Shown piece after piece: positions 8,348 through 14,650 of a stretch of DNA of 14,650 nucleotides. Source of the DNA: an uncultured Spirochaetaceae bacterium (GTDB taxonomy: Bacteria > Spirochaetota > Spirochaetia > Treponematales > Treponemataceae); the NCBI GenBank assembly GCA_902797925.1, contig CADBUT010000221.1, positions 1-14,650 of the forward strand, given 5' to 3'. The notes beneath the pieces were generated by a model that did not search any database, was not told where the DNA came from, and saw only the letters and a program-made list of their open reading frames with translations. The first letter of the stretch is position 1; every line of letters begins with the position of its first letter. The position numbers and the translations under genes are program-made.

Positions 8348-8833
8348 GTGCTGTCTCAGAGAATAGAACATGATGAATTGATAAATCTCCTGCCTCATAA
8401 AGGAAAAATGTTCCTGCTTTCGAGGGTTATCTCTTATGATATAAAATCGTATTCCATTACTACAGAATACGATATAAAGAAGGAATGTATATTCTATGAG
8501 CCGGAAAATGACGGCGTTCCATGCTGGGCTGCTTTTGAATTGATGGCGCAGTCAATTTCGGCAATGTCTGGAATCGCACATCATATAAGAGGCGACAGCC
8601 CGCTTCCGGGCGTTATTCTTTCAGTTGTCGGATTTGATTCGTCGGTATCATATTTTAAGAACAATACAACTGTGCGTATCAGTGTGTCGCAGGATTTTAT
8701 GGATGAAGCAACGCGTGTATCACGCTATATATGCAGATTATATACGTCGCCGGATGATGAAACACCGTCGGTAACAGCAAATCTTTCTGTTATGGAAGTC
8801 CAGAACGTATCTGCATTTTTTGCTGAAAATTAA
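8348..8833 (+). CDS. apeP: Hot-dog dehydratase-like subunit lacking the usual histidine (ApeP-like)
   Basis: A 161-residue FabA/FabZ-superfamily protein. The N-terminal LINLLPHKGKMFLLSRV block at about residues 11-27 is the FabZ-like start, and the helix WAAFELMAQSISA at 60-72 carries the glutamate, Glu64. Fourteen residues before it, where FabZ has the histidine of GHFP, is Tyr50, and no HFP motif exists. The subunit therefore seems to keep the helix but not the complete catalytic pair. I infer it pairs with the complete dehydratase at 936-1307. The start is GTG at 8348, placed seven bases after AGGA at 8337-8340; no upstream ATG lies in frame. It is the only gene in the operon preceded by a gap of more than 20 bases. 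Some divergence from FabZ makes the exact family less certain than the fold. Confidence 0.82.
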   Translation: MLSQRIEHDELINLLPHKGKMFLLSRVISYDIKSYSITTEYDIKKECIFYEPENDGVPCWAAFELMAQSISAMSGIAHHIRGDSPLPGVILSVVGFDSSVSYFKNNTTVRISVSQDFMDEATRVSRYICRLYTSPDDETPSVTANLSVMEVQNVSAFFAEN

Positions 8834-8838
8834 AAAAC

Positions 8839-8844
8839 GGAGGA
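8839..8844 (+). promoter_or_regulatory. Ribosome binding site that decides a TTG start
   Basis: A near-perfect GGAGGA lies seven bases before the TTG at 8852 and sixteen before the next in-frame ATG at 8861. The spacing favours the TTG as start of the ketoreductase. Confidence 0.6.
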
Positions 8845-8851
8845 ACTGAAT

Positions 8852-9604
8852 TTGGAACAGATGACAGCCGCAAACGGTAAAAAAGTTCTTGTTACAGGTG
8901 CAAGTGGAGGCATCGGAAAAGCTGTTGCTTTGGCTGTTGCAGCCGCAGGTTATTATGTAATCTGTCATTACAACAGGAATAAAAACAAGGCTGAAGATGT
9001 GCTTGCTGCCATAAAACAAAACGGCGGAGACGGTGAACTTATTCAGTTCGACATTTCAGACAGAGAAGATTGCCGCACAAAACTTTCAGCATTAACTGAA
9101 AAGCACGGCGCATTGTGGGGAATTATAAATAATGCCGGTATAACAAAAGACAACACATTTGTGGCTCTTTCAGGTGATGACTGGGATTCTGTTGTGCACA
9201 CAAATCTTGACAGCTTTTATAATGTGCTTCAGCCGCTGGTTCTTCCGATTGCAAGCAGAAGAAACAAACGTGGAGGCAGAATTATCACAATAGCTTCTGT
9301 CAGCGGAGTTATGGGAAACCGCGGTCAGACTAATTATAGCGCTTCAAAAGCCGGAATTATCGGCGCAACAAAAGCGCTTGCTGTTGAGCTTGCCAGCCGC
9401 GCTATTACGGTAAACTGCATTGCGCCCGGTGTAATTGAAACTGATATGATAAACGGAGCGCCTCTTGATATAATTCTTGAGTCCATTCCGATGAAACGGG
9501 TTGGAAAACCGGAGGAAGTTGCTGCGCTTGCAGTCTTTTTACTTTCGGAACAAGCCGGATATATTACGCGGCAGGTTATTTCTGTTAATGGTGGTATTGT
9601 ATAA
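8852..9604 (+). CDS. apeQ: 3-oxoacyl-ACP reductase, FabG-like SDR (ApeQ-like)
   Basis: A 250-residue classical short-chain dehydrogenase that should reduce the 3-ketoacyl-ACP with NADPH after each condensation. It has the Rossmann glycine motif TGASGGIG at 15-22, NNAG at 93-96 and the catalytic set Ser149, Tyr162 and Lys166 in NYSASKAG. The C-terminus has the FabG-type AVFLLSEQAGYITRQV and VNGG. Length is standard. The start is TTG, chosen because a strong ribosome site sits seven bases upstream; the ATG three codons later would lose only three residues. It is separated from the preceding dehydratase by 18 bases and shares one base with the next ketosynthase (TAATG). Confidence 0.9.
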   Translation: MEQMTAANGKKVLVTGASGGIGKAVALAVAAAGYYVICHYNRNKNKAEDVLAAIKQNGGDGELIQFDISDREDCRTKLSALTEKHGALWGIINNAGITKDNTFVALSGDDWDSVVHTNLDSFYNVLQPLVLPIASRRNKRGGRIITIASVSGVMGNRGQTNYSASKAGIIGATKALAVELASRAITVNCIAPGVIETDMINGAPLDIILESIPMKRVGKPEEVAALAVFLLSEQAGYITRQVISVNGGIV

Positions 9605-10866
9605 TGGAATTTACAAAAGCGAACGGTGCGCGGCGTGTTGTTGTTACTGGCGGCGGAATGGTTTCCGCGCTCGGACGTGACTGGTCTAGTGCCTTACAGA
9701 AATTGCAGAGCTGTACCAACTGTATCCGTGCATTACCTGAATGGGATTTTTACCGCAAAATGAATACAAGGCTTGCCTGCCCGTATGATGGGCAGCTGCC
9801 TTCGTACCCGCGCAAGAAAATCCGCGGCATGGGGCGGGTTGCGCTTCTTTCGCTTGTGGCTACAGAAGATGCTTTGAGAGATGCCGGTTTTCTTTTGGAA
9901 AACGGTGATGTAATTGAAGAACTTAAAAACGGCAGGACTGGCATTGCTTATGGTTCATGCTCAGGCAGTTTGTCAGGTATTTCTACGCTTTTCTCTTTTG
10001 TAAAGAACGGCGAAGTTTCAGGCTTCGACTCACAGACTTATATAAAAGCAATGCCGCAGACCTGTGCATGCAACCTTTCGGTGTGCTATCAGCTTCGCGG
10101 CAGAATCATCATAACAGACACAGCATGTACTTCTGGCAGCCAGGCAATTGGCTATGCTTACGAGGCTATTTCAGACGGAAGACAGACTGTAATGGTTGCA
10201 GGCGGTGCAGAAGAATTGTCTGTGGTATCCGCTTATGTTTTTGACACACTCGGAGCTGCGAGCATAAAAAATACTACACCGGAACTAACTCCGCGCTGTT
10301 TTGACAAAGACCGCGACGGTCTTGTTATAGGTGAAGGTGCCGGAACTCTTATCCTTGAAGATTTGGAACATGCTGTCAAGCGTAGCGCTAAAATTTATGC
10401 AGAAGTCGCCGGATTTGCAACAAATGCTGACGGTACACACATAACAAACCCTAATGCCGAAACACAGTCACAGTGCATGAAAATGGCACTTGAGAATGCC
10501 GGTATTGATGCTTCAGAAATTGCATACATCAATGCGCATGGAACGGCAACAAGAAACGGCGATATTTCTGAAACAGATGCCGTATACCGGATTTTTAACC
10601 GGCCTGTTCCGATAAGTTCAACCAAAAGTTACATCGGCCATACATTAGGCGCATGCGGTGCAATAGAATCATGGCTTTCAATTAATATGATGAATGAAGG
10701 CTGGTTTCATCCGAATCTTAATTTTACTCAGGCAGACCCTGCCTGTGCACCGCTTGATTATATAACCGGAAAAGGCAGAAATATTAACGCAAATTATATT
10801 ATGTCGAATAATTTTGCATTCGGCGGTGTAAACACTTCTCTCATTTTTAAAAGATGGAAGGAATAA
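9604..10866 (+). CDS. apeR: Second beta-ketoacyl-ACP synthase, catalytically complete (ApeR-like)
   Basis: A 420-residue ketosynthase of the KAS II (FabF) type, normal length. The triad is Cys175 in DTACTSGS, His312 in AHGTATRNGD and His346 in YIGHTLGACG, and the glycine-rich NFAFGGVNTS is at the C-terminus. It differs from the other ketosynthase in the window in its longer N-terminal part (PRKKIRGMGRVA near 69-80) and in the elongated loop around VKNGEVSG. APE clusters usually end with such a KS; a role in the first condensation or in certain elongation steps is plausible but not shown by sequence. The gene overlaps the ketoreductase by one base and lies six bases before the esterase. Confidence 0.88.
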   Translation: MEFTKANGARRVVVTGGGMVSALGRDWSSALQKLQSCTNCIRALPEWDFYRKMNTRLACPYDGQLPSYPRKKIRGMGRVALLSLVATEDALRDAGFLLENGDVIEELKNGRTGIAYGSCSGSLSGISTLFSFVKNGEVSGFDSQTYIKAMPQTCACNLSVCYQLRGRIIITDTACTSGSQAIGYAYEAISDGRQTVMVAGGAEELSVVSAYVFDTLGAASIKNTTPELTPRCFDKDRDGLVIGEGAGTLILEDLEHAVKRSAKIYAEVAGFATNADGTHITNPNAETQSQCMKMALENAGIDASEIAYINAHGTATRNGDISETDAVYRIFNRPVPISSTKSYIGHTLGACGAIESWLSINMMNEGWFHPNLNFTQADPACAPLDYITGKGRNINANYIMSNNFAFGGVNTSLIFKRWKE

Positions 10867-10872
10867 AGATAA

Positions 10873-11778
10873 ATGAAATGCATCAAAAAGTTTCTGGCAG
10901 TTCTTCTTATGTTTACTGCCTGTGCTGTACTTTTTGCACGGGAAAAATTTAATGTTTATATCTGGGAAGGTGTTGAGAATCTAGAGAAGACACGCATATA
11001 TATGGAAGTTTCCATTCCGGATAACCCGAACGGAACGACTGTAATTATTTGTCCCGGCGGAAGTTACCACCATCTCGGTGTTCTTTTTGAAGGTTATTGT
11101 TCCCAGGATTGGTTTAACAGCCATAACGTAACTACATGTATTCTCCGTTATAGGGTTTCTCAGCGGGGGTTCCATTATCCTGCAATGATGCAGGATGTGC
11201 AGCGTGCGCTTGAGCTTGTCCGCGAAAATCCTGAAAGATATAAGGCTGAAGAGGGCAGAATCGGGCTTATCGGTTATTCCGCCGGCGGTCATCTTGTAGC
11301 CTGGGCTGGCGCATTCGCAAGCCGTACTAATGAGCTTGAAAAAATCGGTTTAAATGTTAATGTCAGCCTGCGCCCTGATTTTGTTATTTCAGTATATCCT
11401 GTTGTATCAATGCAGGAAGATATTGCACACGCAAAGTCTGTGAAAAATCTGCTTGGGGAAAAACCTACACAAGAAATGCGTGATTTATTCTCGCTTGAAA
11501 TGCAGGTGCCTTTCGATATGCCGCCGACCTATCTGCTTGCCTGCCGCGATGATCCGGTTGTGCCCTATGAGAACAGCGAACGCCTGTATCAGGCACTTGT
11601 AAACAGCTCTGTTCCCTGTGAGTTCAAAACCTATGAAACCGGCGGACACGGCTTTGGAATGCGCGACACCCCGTTTATGAAGCAGTACCACTGGAACGAT
11701 GATTTGTGGAAGTGGCTTGTCAGCGAAGGCTTTGTTCCGTCTGCGCAGAACGAATCTATAGCGACAGCTTCGCACTAG
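10873..11778 (+). CDS. Secreted alpha/beta-hydrolase, acetylxylan/feruloyl esterase-like
   Basis: A 301-residue serine hydrolase of the BD-FAE/acetylxylan-esterase-like alpha/beta fold. The oxyanion-loop motif is ICPGGSYHHLG near 59-69, the nucleophile Ser136 is in GYSAGGH, the acid is Asp226 or Asp227 in RDDPVVPYENS, and the base is His259 in GGHGFG, so the triad is complete. The N-terminus is a signal peptide (about 1-22). A cysteine at residue 17 in FTAC might instead be a lipidation site. It is only six bases after the second ketosynthase, so it is likely cotranscribed, yet I know of no such enzyme in the canonical APE set. It might deacylate the sugar or ester linkage of the pigment lipid, or be a polysaccharide-degrading enzyme that happens to sit here. 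Product class is clear; biological substrate is not. Confidence 0.8.
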   Translation: MKCIKKFLAVLLMFTACAVLFAREKFNVYIWEGVENLEKTRIYMEVSIPDNPNGTTVIICPGGSYHHLGVLFEGYCSQDWFNSHNVTTCILRYRVSQRGFHYPAMMQDVQRALELVRENPERYKAEEGRIGLIGYSAGGHLVAWAGAFASRTNELEKIGLNVNVSLRPDFVISVYPVVSMQEDIAHAKSVKNLLGEKPTQEMRDLFSLEMQVPFDMPPTYLLACRDDPVVPYENSERLYQALVNSSVPCEFKTYETGGHGFGMRDTPFMKQYHWNDDLWKWLVSEGFVPSAQNESIATASH

Positions 11779-11796
11779 ACCTGCGGCAGTCTGCTG

Positions 11797-11814
11797 ACAA
11801 TTTTTAATAATTGT
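11797..11814. repeat. AT-rich inverted repeat between convergent genes
   Basis: ACAATT and AATTGT form a six-base perfect inverted repeat, extended to about eight pairs with one wobble, around a six-base AT loop. It sits in the 25-base space between the esterase stop and the acyltransferase stop and runs into the latter. It is a possible weak bidirectional terminator, but it is too AT-rich and short for confidence. Confidence 0.25.
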
Positions 11815-12679
11815 TAAGTGTTTTGCAGAGCGGGTGATATGCACTGTATTGCCGGGCTGCATCTATAATAGTATTTTCAACTTTATCAATAAGACGTTTT
11901 GCCGCAATCGGGGCAGATAATTCCGTATAAGGCGCAATCTTAATTTCTGGAAGCAATTTAAAATCATAAAGATACTGCTCTACAGGATTATACGACCAGA
12001 TTATGTCGTGCTTGCCGAGCCCGTATTTGTCGCTGCCGCCTATAAAGATTGGCTGAATGTCGCAGCCGCAATACAAAGCAATACGTACAGCACCTTTTTT
12101 ATAGACGTTTCTTCCATGTCTTGGGGTTCTTGTTCCTTCCGGGAAAATTATAACATTACAGCCCTGGTCTATAAGTTTTTTACATTCGCGGCAGACAGTT
12201 TCAAAATCAGTTGAATTCAATATATATGCATATTTTACAATTGCGACGAACGGTGTTTTTGCAAGATGCTCTGATACAATGCACGTTGCATTTGGAACCA
12301 TAGACATAATGTAGACAAAATCAAGAATTGACGGATGGTTTGCAACAATAATCTTTTTGTGCATGTTTCTGTATTCGGCGCGGTTTTCGGTTTTCAGTTT
12401 TGCACCCTGCAGAACGCTCAAAAAAAACAGAAAAACCCTGAACACATGCGAGATAAAACGGCGTGCCTTTATACCGAATTCTTCGTTATTTTTGCTCGAA
12501 AGCCTTATAAATGGAAAAGAAGCGGTAACAATCAGAATTGAACCTATACCGAAAATTACATAAAACAGGTTTTTTATGATGCAGCGGTATGTGTACAAAA
12601 ATGGGTTTGATACAGGCGGCAGTCCTTCCGGGCTGTAGCGCGCTTTTATCTCTTCTTTGCTAATTGTGTTTGCGGTCAT
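11804..12679 (-). CDS. apeD: 1-acyl-glycerol-phosphate-type acyltransferase (PlsC-like, ApeD-like)
   Basis: A 291-residue membrane-associated acyltransferase of the PlsC/LPLAT family. The catalytic HX4D motif is NHPSILD with His115 and Asp120, and the acceptor-binding motif FPEGTRTP contains Glu181. A membrane segment lies at about 36-56 and a hydrophobic helix near 80-90. The C-terminal part after about 220 is unlike housekeeping PlsC. In APE clusters a PlsC-like protein is usually present and probably links an acyl or polyene chain to a glycerol-type lipid; acceptor unknown. Its start overlaps the upstream gene as ATGA, so it belongs to the three-gene minus-strand unit. The apeD symbol rests on family and neighbours; a general phospholipid acyltransferase is the alternative. 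Confidence 0.8.
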   Translation of the reverse strand: MTANTISKEEIKARYSPEGLPPVSNPFLYTYRCIIKNLFYVIFGIGSILIVTASFPFIRLSSKNNEEFGIKARRFISHVFRVFLFFLSVLQGAKLKTENRAEYRNMHKKIIVANHPSILDFVYIMSMVPNATCIVSEHLAKTPFVAIVKYAYILNSTDFETVCRECKKLIDQGCNVIIFPEGTRTPRHGRNVYKKGAVRIALYCGCDIQPIFIGGSDKYGLGKHDIIWSYNPVEQYLYDFKLLPEIKIAPYTELSAPIAAKRLIDKVENTIIDAARQYSAYHPLCKTLNNY

Positions 12680-13353
12680 TTGTTCTCTCCGTTTTTGAGC
12701 AGAAACTTTAGAAACTGCTTTGGTTCTTCTGGAATATTTTCAAAGTCGTTGAGCAGTACGGCGTCTGGCGACGGTTCTGCCGAAACAAGCGCCGCAAATG
12801 CAAGCGGTGTATTGTTTTTCGGGCGTTTGCCGCCGTAACATTCCGGCACAAGCTCGTCTGCATAGACAAACAGGCAAGTCTTTTCTGTTCCTGCGCGGAT
12901 AGGGCTTACCGCCGGAATAACAGCAGATGCAAAATTATTTTTTGACGGGTACAAGACAGAATAACCGCCCGTCAGATGAAATGCTATTGTTGCAGATGAA
13001 ACCGGCGTGTTAAATACCGAAAGTGAGAACGGCGCCGGCAAAATCTCATTGTCTTCGATTAACTGTTTGTTTATTGAAAATTCGCGGGCAATTTCACCGC
13101 GCAGAGAAATAAAAACTATTTTAGTTTCACCTGAAGCTTTCGTTTTTTCTAGCAGATTGTGAATTACATGCACTGTCATGCGTGTAATCTGACTTAGGCG
13201 GCGTCTGAATAACGGGGAAGTGTATTCAAGTTTTGGGGCTTCGTCTGTCTGTTCAATCTGCTTTGTTCCGGCTGCCCATTCCTTCCAGAGTTCTTTGTCA
13301 TCATTTAAGCCGGGCGCCCAAGGGCAGATACTGGAAAAATAAACCGGATTCAC
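12676..13353 (-). CDS. apeC: Ketosynthase N-half / chain-length-factor-like protein without active Cys (ApeC-like)
   Basis: A 225-residue protein resembling the small ketosynthase-like family annotated as beta-ketoacyl synthase chain length factor (Ketoacyl-synt_2 type). Recognisable blocks are VYFSSICPWAPGL at the start, SPLFRRRLSQITRMT near 46-60, ISLRGEI near 82-88 and LPAPFSLSVFNTPVSS near 105-120, followed by an ATIAFHLTGG segment. No active-site TACSSS motif and no HGTGT or NxFxFGG motif exist, and the protein is about half the length of a ketosynthase, so it should not condense alone. I infer it pairs with the ketosynthase at 7082-8287 to set chain length. The GTG at 13353 is one base after the methyltransferase stop and six bases after AAGG; a longer reading from 13440 would overlap that gene by 86 bases and add residues with no family counterpart. 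Confidence 0.72.
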   Translation of the reverse strand: MNPVYFSSICPWAPGLNDDKELWKEWAAGTKQIEQTDEAPKLEYTSPLFRRRLSQITRMTVHVIHNLLEKTKASGETKIVFISLRGEIAREFSINKQLIEDNEILPAPFSLSVFNTPVSSATIAFHLTGGYSVLYPSKNNFASAVIPAVSPIRAGTEKTCLFVYADELVPECYGGKRPKNNTPLAFAALVSAEPSPDAVLLNDFENIPEEPKQFLKFLLKNGENK

Positions 13354-13354
13354 G

Positions 13355-14482
13355 CTATGCCTTTTTAAATACAAGAAGTGAATATGCGTTTGAACCAAGA
13401 TTATGGTGCGCACAGTCGAGCTTGAATCCTGCTTTTTCAACAGCTTCTTTCAGTTCTGCAAAACGGTACATTTTGCTGTTTCCGTTTGCCATGCATGTAA
13501 AATACAGAGAGGTTGCCTGAAGCGAATAGGCACTCGCTTCAAAACGCTGTTTGTCCCACAGCGGCTCAAGCACATAAACAAGCGTGTCTTTGTCTGCCGC
13601 TTCGTGCACTTTCTTTAGAATTTTAGTAATCTGCGAAAGTGAAAAGCAGTCAAGGAATTGGCTCATCCACACGGCGTCAGGCTTTTGCGGCAAGACTGTT
13701 GATTCTGCAAGCACGTTGCCGCTGTGTGTTGATATACGGTCTTGAAAACCTGCCTTGCGTGCATTTTCTTCAGCAACTGCTGTCTGACCGGGCAAGTCAA
13801 CAATTGTTACGTGAACATCTTTGTCATAGTTGCAGCAGGTAACCGCCCATTTTGCTGTGTTTCCGCCGATGTCTACAAGCCTGCGCGGCTTTTTCTCAAA
13901 AACAATTGGCAGAGCTTCTGGAAATGCAATGTCTGAATAAAAATGGTCAAAGTCGAACCAGCTTTTCTTTGCTTTTTCCGGTAGGCTCGAAAGCGCTTCG
14001 TATATAGTCGTCCATTTATCGCCGAAAACTGTAAGTCCGCGCGGTTTGCCGTCTTTTATTGAATCTTCAAGATTCCATGCACCCTGATAACAGATGTCGT
14101 TTGTAAACCAGAAATTGACTTTTGTGAGATCATCTTCAAGAAACATCCAGCCGGTTTTTGCAAGAACGAATTTTTCCTGCACTGTGTCTGCATCTGAGTT
14201 AATTGAATCTTTTGTCAGCTTAATGAGATTCATGCTGAGTGCAATTTCGCAGAGCACATCAACACCGTATTTAGAAACACCGGCTTTCTTAGAGATTTCA
14301 TCTGCTGTTATGCCGTTATCGCCGGCATCTGAGATGAGCTGAAGTATATTAAGGTCAAGCATTGCCCTGACAGCCTGAAAAGTAAGCGGAGCAAATGCAA
14401 TTTTTTGCGCTTCATATTTTGCGTCTACCGCACGGATTTTATCGCCGGTAAATTTCTCGCTGGTAAAAAAAGCTGGATCCAT
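13355..14482 (-). CDS. SAM-dependent O-methyltransferase-like protein
   Basis: A 375-residue class I methyltransferase with an N-terminal winged-helix dimerisation domain (about 25-90, with YEAQKIAFAPLTFQAVRAML and GITADEISKKAGVS) and a C-terminal Rossmann fold. Motif I is RLVDIGGNTAKWA at 201-213, and HVTIVDLPG at 224-232 corresponds to the second strand. This is the layout of plant-type COMT and bacterial O-methyltransferases. Where the family usually has its catalytic histidine (such as LHDW), this protein has SQFLDCF near 274-280, so that histidine seems absent. The probable role is methylation of the aryl head group. The ATG at 14482 has GAGG five bases upstream; an upstream TTG at 14542 would add 20 residues without a signal. 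It heads a three-gene unit and by position corresponds to the methyltransferase gene of canonical clusters. Confidence 0.82.
   Translation of the reverse strand: MDPAFFTSEKFTGDKIRAVDAKYEAQKIAFAPLTFQAVRAMLDLNILQLISDAGDNGITADEISKKAGVSKYGVDVLCEIALSMNLIKLTKDSINSDADTVQEKFVLAKTGWMFLEDDLTKVNFWFTNDICYQGAWNLEDSIKDGKPRGLTVFGDKWTTIYEALSSLPEKAKKSWFDFDHFYSDIAFPEALPIVFEKKPRRLVDIGGNTAKWAVTCCNYDKDVHVTIVDLPGQTAVAEENARKAGFQDRISTHSGNVLAESTVLPQKPDAVWMSQFLDCFSLSQITKILKKVHEAADKDTLVYVLEPLWDKQRFEASAYSLQATSLYFTCMANGNSKMYRFAELKEAVEKAGFKLDCAHHNLGSNAYSLLVFKKA
13360..13363 (-). promoter_or_regulatory. Ribosome binding site supporting a GTG start
   Basis: On the minus strand AAAAAGG ends six bases before the GTG at 13353, inside the last codons of the methyltransferase. 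It supports the short form of the chain-length-factor-like protein. Confidence 0.5.
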
Positions 14483-14487
14483 AAAAA

Positions 14488-14491
14488 CCTC
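14488..14491 (-). promoter_or_regulatory. Ribosome binding site of the methyltransferase gene
   Basis: GAGG on the minus strand lies five bases before the ATG at 14482, which decides for that start over the TTG at 14542. Confidence 0.55.
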
Positions 14492-14515
14492 ATGTATGCA
14501 AAACGTTTTTTTAAG

Positions 14516-14542
14516 ATTATCTGAAAACAAATAATCTTTCAA
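14516..14542 (-). promoter_or_regulatory. Candidate sigma-70 promoter for the minus-strand unit
   Basis: On the minus strand TTGAAA (14542-14537) and GATAAT (14521-14516) resemble -35 and -10 boxes, each one mismatch from consensus, with a 15-base spacer, shorter than ideal. The -10 is 34 bases ahead of the methyltransferase ATG. This is the only promoter-like sequence I could place for the three-gene unit. Confidence 0.3.
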
Positions 14543-14650
14543 CCTAAGCTGTCAGGCTTTGGAAAAAATCATGCAGATAAATATTTCGCAACGGCATACT
14601 CGACATGGGAAATATATGGAATCGTGGATGGCGGCAAGCTGAAGGTGGTA
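14525..14650 (+). other. Right-end stretch with a start-less open frame
   Basis: The last bases hold no confident gene. A plus-strand frame is open from 14525 to the window edge and reads protein-like toward the end (HADKYFATAYSTWEIYGIVD, then GGKLKVV), but it has no ATG, GTG or TTG start in frame before 14576. A minus-strand frame ending with a stop at 14569-14571 reads TTFSLPPSTIPYISHVEYAV and is equally unproven. It may be an internal piece of a damaged gene, a divergent gene with an odd start, or chance. Confidence 0.2.

Noticed and set aside
8313..8366. 17-codon plus-strand frame before the second dehydratase
   Set aside because: No ribosome site of its own and unusual content; noted only as a possible leader, not called as a gene.
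936..10866. Primary fatty acid synthase operon
   Set aside because: FabG, FabZ and FabF-like genes are present, but no fabD, fabH or acpP; the transporter, LolA, glycosyltransferase and DUF3261 genes identify an APE cluster instead.
11776..11825. Strong intrinsic terminator between the convergent units
   Set aside because: The inverted repeat is short and AT-rich and lacks a clear GC stem with a T-tract, so only a weak candidate is listed.
11485..11862. Antisense 125-codon frame spanning the convergent junction
   Set aside because: It overlaps both the esterase and the acyltransferase, whose catalytic motifs prove those frames.
13354..13440. Long N-terminal form of the chain-length-factor-like protein
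   Set aside because: It would overlap the methyltransferase by 86 bases, and the family match begins right after the GTG at 13353.

Overview
The window is almost entirely an aryl polyene (APE) biosynthetic gene cluster, the type II polyketide/fatty-acid-like system that makes aryl-capped polyene pigments related to xanthomonadin and flexirubin. Twelve plus-strand genes run from 2 to 10866. Their order is acyl/aryl-acid ligase, dehydratase, glycosyltransferase, acyltransferase, thioesterase, LolA-like protein, MMPL exporter, DUF3261 lipoprotein, ketosynthase, second dehydratase, ketoreductase, second ketosynthase. This matches the canonical apeH-I-J-K-L-M-N-O-P-Q-R order as I recall it from proteobacterial clusters; ape symbols are given on family and order, not on a database search. 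Most junctions are ATGA-type or longer overlaps, so the block reads as one translationally coupled operon. The window starts inside the ligase gene, so its 5' end and anything upstream are not seen. The two acyl carrier proteins, the ApeG-type membrane protein and an aromatic ammonia-lyase, which such systems need, are absent here and would be expected nearby.

A secreted alpha/beta-hydrolase of the acetylxylan/feruloyl esterase type (10873-11778) follows the second ketosynthase by six bases and looks like a non-canonical addition. Facing it on the minus strand is a convergent three-gene unit, read from 14482 down to 11804: an O-methyltransferase-like protein, a small chain-length-factor-like ketosynthase half, and a lysophospholipid acyltransferase. 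These look like the methyltransferase-apeC-apeD end of the standard cluster, moved to the other side and inverted. A weak promoter candidate lies upstream of the methyltransferase.

Proposed flow: the ligase loads an aromatic acid on an (unseen) carrier protein; ketosynthase plus chain-length factor extend it with malonyl units; the ketoreductase and the two hot-dog dehydratases turn each beta-keto unit into a trans double bond; a thioesterase and methyltransferase adjust the product; acyltransferases and a glycosyltransferase attach it to a lipid; and the LolA-like protein, RND/MMPL pump and lipoprotein move the pigment lipid to the outer membrane.

Organism: a Gram-negative, didermic bacterium of moderate to low GC, shown by LolA, a lipoprotein and an MMPL pump. 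The AT-rich codon use, the relaxed FFSC lipobox and the rumen-type esterase lead me to guess a spirochaete such as a gut or rumen Treponema. That is an impression, not a demonstrated assignment. Coding density is very high: no stretch of 300 bases lacks a gene, and the longest gaps are the 60 bases at 8288-8347 and the right-hand end (14483-14650). I see no tRNA, rRNA, CRISPR array, insertion sequence or clear strong terminator.
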